In this document: positions 6,701 to 8,432 of the stretch, piece by piece | Layout: each line of letters starts with the position of its first letter | Numbering within the stretch: position 1 is the stretch's first letter | Source: an uncultured Clostridia bacterium | GTDB lineage: Bacteria; Bacillota; Clostridia; Christensenellales; Borkfalkiaceae | Direction of reading: 5' to 3' | DNA length: 8,432 nt | Assembly: GCA_947629735.1 (NCBI GenBank) | Contig: CANREX010000061.1 | Span: 1 to 8,432 of the forward strand | Program-made: the position numbers and the translations under genes | The notes under the pieces: model-generated | What the model was told of the DNA's origin: nothing | The model's database searches: none | Seen by the model: the letters and a program-made list of their open reading frames with translations, nothing else

Positions 6701-6891
6701 CTGGTGAGTTCGCTGCCTATGCGGGAGGCGGTCTGCCTTGTCGTCTCCGCGACGAATTCGCTGTTCTGCCTGACGACGCGCTTGTTGTTGTTGATCATAA
6801 AGACGGCAAAAAATATCGCCACCACGGCTATTACGACTACGAGCGGCAGATATTTGCGCAAAAATTTGAATTTGACGTTTTCTCTTTTCAT
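3781..6891 (-). CDS. Membrane-bound hybrid sensor histidine kinase, two receiver domains
   Basis: This 1036-residue protein has an N-terminal helix (about 13-33), an extracytoplasmic region (about 34-338, Cache-like by size and position only), a second helix (about 339-360) and a PAS-like region (about 375-500). The phosphoacceptor domain has SHDIRTPMN with His533. The ATPase domain has an N-box (Asn647/Asn651), DTGIGM (685-690), EPFER (700-704) and GSGLGM (715-720). Receiver 1 has D776/D777, phospho-acceptor D825, T854 and K876; receiver 2 has E917/D918, D964, T996 and K1018. All catalytic residues are present, so both receivers should be active. There is no Hpt or DNA-binding domain; output must pass to other proteins, plausibly through the Hpt protein encoded upstream. 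The start ATG at 6891 has only a weak ribosome site (GAAGTGA) but precedes a clear signal-anchor. The sensed ligand is not evident. Confidence 0.96.
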   Translation of the reverse strand: MKRENVKFKFLRKYLPLVVVIAVVAIFFAVFMINNNKRVVRQNSEFVAETTRQTASRIGSELTSAATSLMNVSRLCKPDEGNDSYPKDLKLINSVIFENIDYVSAEGIQYRYDRKRDEHGEIIYNESGEIAGEDLPPLNISHAGENNAPPTYLSEGMLGKTGVYTEISSDTRGSHVLNVYTPVYMKETSLTDEVAGVLIGRFPESKLLEFITQSFFGQPSAVYLYSLNLTGDDDNRQIADIMLLLGSDENDEALTEKVSLFENFSEDQAAKLKTDLQRIFPKRNDADSEGLMYSFGANSTAYFSFVPNDHNEHPWLVLQTFPAAVTAEMTKEVNMEGMQLGLGLILALALYIFFLLVFGYLEKRQLVKENIDRSHVVNALTLLYDRFVYVNLREGNYRYVAETIPEDADFAVEGEYDQFRNNVISTFNDDYDKKTLGEKLKPENVVNALKDTENIRYEYRIADKGGKSEWEDMSIICLSRDGSGDAVEVLFARQNISDIKEQELYNQGVLKEALRAAEDANRAKSDFLSNMSHDIRTPMNAVIGFSTLLEQSYNKPEKVLEYSRKINSSGQHLLGIINDILDMSKIESGKITLNLSEFKLSELIDDVSAVIMPLVKAKNLDFRLRTYDLRHEDYLGDKLRLTQILNNILSNAVKYTPEGGSVDFSIRSAGSKSAAIEDITFTVRDTGIGMSQEFLKVIYEPFERAESMLTAKVQGSGLGMAITKNLVDLMGGTIDVKSKQGEGTVFTVHIQLRHVQHVDDGQFWKDYNIKRALVVDDEREVCKNVSDILRDSKLSVDYCTDGRSALETVKKAVKAGTAYDVVLIDLKMPEMDGVETARLLRGVLGEGASLFILTAYDWEYIEEEAEKAGIDGFMSKPFFMSAFKQAISRIRKKAEAAGDNKPTERNPLSGMNFLVAEDNEINGEIIKELLEISGATCDIVTDGEEAVKKFAESPADKYDMILMDIQMPRLDGYGATKAIRALPHPRAKDIPIAAMTANAFADDKKRAIEAGMNAHIAKPVSLDVLKATVSAFKRQS

Positions 6892-6907
6892 ATGTCACTT
6901 CGATAAA

Positions 6908-6927
6908 CAAGCCCCGCGCGGAGCTTG
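6908..6927 (-). promoter_or_regulatory. Leader hairpin before the hybrid kinase
   Basis: In the transcript direction CAAGCTCC pairs with GGGGCTTG (8 bp, one G-U) around GCGC. It ends 16 bases before the ATG, just above the weak ribosome site, so it could influence translation. No T-run follows it. Confidence 0.45.
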
Positions 6928-6943
6928 TACGGTTGAATTTTTT

Positions 6944-6979
6944 ACTGTATCAGGTATTTTTACCGTTTTAGGTATTTTT
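6944..6979 (-). promoter_or_regulatory. Tandem 18-bp direct repeats upstream of the kinase
   Basis: Two adjacent 18-bp units on the plus strand, ACTGTATCAGGTATTTTT (6944-6961) and ACCGTTTTAGGTATTTTT (6962-6979), agree at 15 of 18 positions. They lie 53-88 bases upstream of the start codon, in the only part of the spacer not made of dispersed repeats. Head-to-tail sites of this size are typical of response-regulator operators, so autoregulation is a plausible inference. A TACAGT hexamer within it could be a -10 box, but I see no matching -35. Confidence 0.5.
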
Positions 6980-7009
6980 GGGGAAACCCCTCGTTGAAGT
7001 CGAATGGGT

Positions 7010-7113
7010 CCGGCGGGGGGTATGTCACGTTGTCATTCCGCCCGAGGGCGCAAGCCCGATGGTTTGTAGAAAATTTTTGCGATTAAGCAAATATTTTCAC
7101 AAAGCCTGTCGAG
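7010..7113 (+). repeat. 104-bp direct repeat, left copy
   Basis: Identical to 7185-7288 except position 7015 (G, versus A at 7190); period 175. It contains a TGTCATTCCG head, the mini-hairpin GGGC-GCAA-GCCC, and a long AT-rich hairpin: TTTGT (7063-7067) with ACAAA (7099-7103), enclosing GAAAATTTTTGC (7069-7080) and GCAAATATTTTC (7087-7098) with one mismatch around loop GATTAA. The tail differs from the right copy after CCTGTCGAG. Confidence 0.85.
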
Positions 7114-7159
7114 CCGTAAGGCGAGTGAAGTCGAATGGACCGGCGGGGGTATGTCACAT

Positions 7160-7190
7160 TGTCATTCCGAGCCTGTCGAGGAATCCGGCA
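7160..7190 (+). repeat. Short TGTCATTCCGAGCCTGTCGAGGAATCC repeat
   Basis: This is the minimal form of the TGTCATTC family, matching the minus-strand unit at 3398-3425. It sits between the two 104-bp copies and supplies the GGAATCCGGC that precedes the right one. Confidence 0.7.
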
Positions 7191-7288
7191 GGGGGTATGT
7201 CACGTTGTCATTCCGCCCGAGGGCGCAAGCCCGATGGTTTGTAGAAAATTTTTGCGATTAAGCAAATATTTTCACAAAGCCTGTCGAG
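7185..7288 (+). repeat. 104-bp direct repeat, right copy
   Basis: Same content as 7010-7113, one mismatch. Here the copy ends in CCTGTCGAGGAATCCGGC, the usual family tail, followed by AGGAGGTATGCCG. The near identity over 104 bases suggests recent duplication or gene conversion within the spacer. Confidence 0.85.
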
Positions 7289-7340
7289 GAATCCGGCAGG
7301 AGGTATGCCGCATAGGACATTTTTATGCGCAATGAATTAT

Positions 7341-7391
7341 CGGATTCTTCGACTGCGTTCGGCTTTCAGCCTCACTCCGCTCAGAATGACA
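7341..7391 (-). repeat. 51-bp TGTCATTC repeat, inverted partner of 3304-3354
   Basis: Reverse complement of 3304-3354 with one mismatch. Together they form a widely spaced inverted repeat around the hybrid kinase gene. The central GGCTTTCAGCC is a 4-bp hairpin with a 3-nt loop. Confidence 0.8.
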
Positions 7392-7404
7392 AGTTGGGTA
7401 GGTA

Positions 7405-7429
7405 GCGTTTTGAACGCCTTTTCGGCGTT
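7405..7429. repeat. Overlapping, mutually exclusive hairpins
   Basis: GCGTT (7405-7409) can pair with AACGC (7413-7417), or AACGCC (7413-7418) can pair with GGCGTT (7424-7429). The middle arm is shared, so only one forms at a time. A T-rich stretch (GGGTTTTTGG) follows on the plus strand, but no plus-strand gene precedes it. Confidence 0.4.
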
Positions 7430-7436
7430 TGGGTTT

Positions 7437-7510
7437 TTGGCGTGATTTCCGCTGCAATTTTGCGCAGTCGGAGTTGGCGTAATTTCCACACCGCCTTTGC
7501 GCATTTGGGT
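7437..7510. repeat. Degenerate 37-bp tandem repeat, two units
   Basis: TTGGCGTGATTTCC (7437-7450) recurs as TTGGCGTAATTTCC (7474-7487), and TTTGCGCA at 7459 and 7496 has the same 37-base period. The rest of the units has diverged. It lies beyond the Hpt gene terminator; no coding sequence is seen. Confidence 0.5.
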
Positions 7511-7536
7511 CAAAAATCGGGTTTAAGCAAATAAGC

Positions 7537-7567
7537 AAAAAAGGCGCGCCCGCATGCTTTCAGGCGC
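7537..7567 (-). terminator. Intrinsic terminator of the Hpt gene
   Basis: On the minus strand, 12 bases after the stop codon, GCGCCTG (7567-7561) pairs with CGGGCGC (7552-7546; one G-U) around an 8-nt loop, then GCC and six T (7542-7537). Orientation, position and U-run fit a Rho-independent terminator. Confidence 0.75.
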
Positions 7568-7579
7568 TGTTTTAAAAAA

Positions 7580-7927
7580 TTATTCCCGCGCGCTGCGGAG
7601 AACGGTGATTACCTCTTCATAGCGGCGCGCAAGCTCCCGCATTTGCTCGTCTTCGGGGAAATCGCCTGCCCGCAGAACTTCCGTGACGGTATGTGCGGGC
7701 TCGTACAGGTAGTCGAATCCGAGGTTCTGACAAACGCCCTTTAATGTGTGCGCGGCACGGAACGCTTCCGCCCTGTCGCCCTTTTCGAGCGCGGATAAAA
7801 GCTGTGCATAGCTGTCGTCCGACAAGAATCTGAGCGCGAAACGCGCCATGCGCTCCTCGCTCAGAAAGCGGGCGAGCGTGCCCGCATAATCTCCGCCTAT
7901 TTTATCGTAAAGCGTCTTAACGTCCAT
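7580..7927 (-). CDS. Stand-alone Hpt phosphotransfer protein
   Basis: This gene encodes 115 residues, about the size of one Hpt four-helix bundle. The phospho-acceptor is His60 in AAHTLKGVCQNLGF, a clear match to the HxLKG signature. Such proteins relay phosphate between receiver domains of hybrid kinases and response regulators in the cytoplasm. The start chosen is ATG at 7927, giving the family-like N-terminus MDVKTLYDKIGGDY, with AGAGG 11 bases upstream (somewhat long). The frame is open back to an ATG at 8035, but the extra 36 residues are not domain-like. The preceding PAS-domain gene ends at 8038, 110 bases away; that gap contains an 8-bp inverted repeat (7979-7986 with 8024-8031) that could separate expression. 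The hybrid kinase encoded downstream lacks an Hpt domain, making it a natural partner, though the terminator and repeat spacer argue against one transcript. Confidence 0.9.
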   Translation of the reverse strand: MDVKTLYDKIGGDYAGTLARFLSEERMARFALRFLSDDSYAQLLSALEKGDRAEAFRAAHTLKGVCQNLGFDYLYEPAHTVTEVLRAGDFPEDEQMRELARRYEEVITVLRSARE

Positions 7928-7938
7928 AAATTTTTTTG

Positions 7939-7943
7939 CCTCT
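7939..7943 (-). promoter_or_regulatory. Ribosome binding site AGAGG for the Hpt gene
   Basis: AGAGG lies 11 bases before the ATG at 7927 with an A-rich spacer. It favours this start over the in-frame ATG at 8035, which lies only three bases past the upstream stop. Confidence 0.55.
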
Positions 7944-8037
7944 TTTGCGCTTAAAATGCGCCTAAACCCCGTAATATGCCGCGGCGAATCGCAAAAACAC
8001 GTAAAAATTCCGCATTGATTTTCCGCCGCGGGCAAAT

Positions 8038-8432
8038 TCAGTTTATCTTGCAGATCTTGCCTATCACGCCCGTCATCTCGGGCTTATCGCCATCCGACCA
8101 GAGCGACTGCGCGATGAGCTTGCAGGGCTGCTTCACCCCGTCTATCACCGCCTCGCCCTCGCAGTACACGAGAGGGTTGCGGGGAGACGTCTTGGCAAAC
8201 ATAGCCGCGACTTCTTCCAGCTTTTCCCTGCCGCAGCAGTTTATAAGTTCCCCGTTTTCGAGGGGGTTGGAGACTATCGTGTAGTTGACGCCCAGCCGCT
8301 TGCCGCCGTCATTGAGAAAGGTCATCATGTAGGGCTTATAGGAAATTTCGAACATGACATCGTCCGAGATGGCGACGAAAAAGAGATATTTCTTGCGCTC
8401 CTTTTCGAGCAGCGCCGCGGTGCGCCCCATGG
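8038..8432 (-). CDS. 3' end of a signalling protein with C-terminal PAS-like domain (partial)
   Basis: At least 130 residues are encoded; the 5' end lies beyond the window, so the Met near the edge (8430) is probably internal, although it cannot be excluded as a start. The sequence begins with a charged helix (LLEKERKKYLFF) typical of a linker into a PAS domain, then FEISYKPYMMTFLNDGGKRLG and ends TGVIGKICKIN followed by TGA. The phrase TGVIGKI.DI normally closes PAS domains that are followed by a coiled linker and an output domain; here the protein stops at once. The missing N-terminal part could hold a GGDEF, receiver or kinase domain, as in clostridial proteins of this type. Adjacent to the Hpt gene and upstream of the hybrid kinase, it probably belongs to the same signalling cluster. 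I see no continuation of an output domain in another frame downstream, so a simple frameshift is unlikely. Confidence 0.75.
   Translation of the reverse strand, partial: MGRTAALLEKERKKYLFFVAISDDVMFEISYKPYMMTFLNDGGKRLGVNYTIVSNPLENGELINCCGREKLEEVAAMFAKTSPRNPLVYCEGEAVIDGVKQPCKLIAQSLWSDGDKPEMTGVIGKICKIN

Noticed and set aside
2975..7290. CRISPR array
   Set aside because: Direct repeats are present, but units have unequal length and spacing, the spacers are themselves repeats, and no cas gene is seen.
6978..7335. Frames of 66-88 codons in the spacer upstream of the kinase
   Set aside because: They are repeat translations; the same peptide phrases occur twice because of the 104-bp direct repeat.
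7928..8037. Promoter or attenuator between the PAS-protein gene and the Hpt gene
   Set aside because: An 8-bp inverted repeat with a loop of about 37 bases (7979-7986 with 8024-8031) and a GCGC hairpin exist, but there is no T-run and no convincing -35/-10 pair, so I did not call a terminator or promoter.
1..8432. Insertion sequence or transposon
   Set aside because: No transposase, integrase or recombinase gene is present. The repeats would have to be moved by an enzyme encoded elsewhere.

Overview
The window looks like chromosomal DNA of a Bacillota (Firmicutes) member, most likely an uncultured, probably host-associated clostridium. The reasons are the hybrid sensor kinase and Hpt protein types, the purine-rich Shine-Dalgarno sites (GGAG, AGGG, AGAGG), a GTG start, an intrinsic terminator with a T-run, and large intergenic spacers filled with short hairpin repeats. 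The taxon is inferred from general resemblance, not from a marker gene. All five protein genes lie on the minus strand.

Reading in the direction of transcription (right to left): 8432-8038 is the 3' part of a gene ending in a PAS-like sensor domain, cut by the window edge. 7927-7580 is a small stand-alone histidine phosphotransfer (Hpt) protein followed by an intrinsic terminator. 7579-6892 is a gene-free spacer carrying a 104-bp direct repeat pair, other dispersed repeats, and, next to the following gene, two tandem 18-bp direct repeats plus a leader hairpin. 6891-3781 is a 1036-residue membrane-bound hybrid histidine kinase with two receiver domains. 3780-2937 is a second repeat-filled spacer. 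2936-1374 is a cardiolipin synthase, followed after 23 bases by a 201-residue six-helix membrane protein (1350-745), probably one operon. 744-1 is gene-free and packed with perfect inverted repeats.

Functionally, the right half encodes parts of a multistep His-Asp phosphorelay: the kinase has two receiver domains but no Hpt domain, and a free Hpt protein is encoded about 0.7 kb upstream. The left half is a membrane-lipid module.

The most unusual content is non-coding. A multi-hairpin element of 216-228 bp occurs twice (439-654 and 3545-3772), each time just beyond the 3' end of a gene and in the same orientation relative to it. Some helices differ between the copies by paired changes that keep base-pairing. 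A second unit (1-71 and 242-312) keeps the loop TTGCCCTTA while seven of eight stem base pairs differ, always complementarily. A third family has a constant TGTCATTC head followed by different hairpins or other variable tails. Together these suggest selection for structure (RNA or DNA) in a dispersed repeat system rather than random intergenic sequence.
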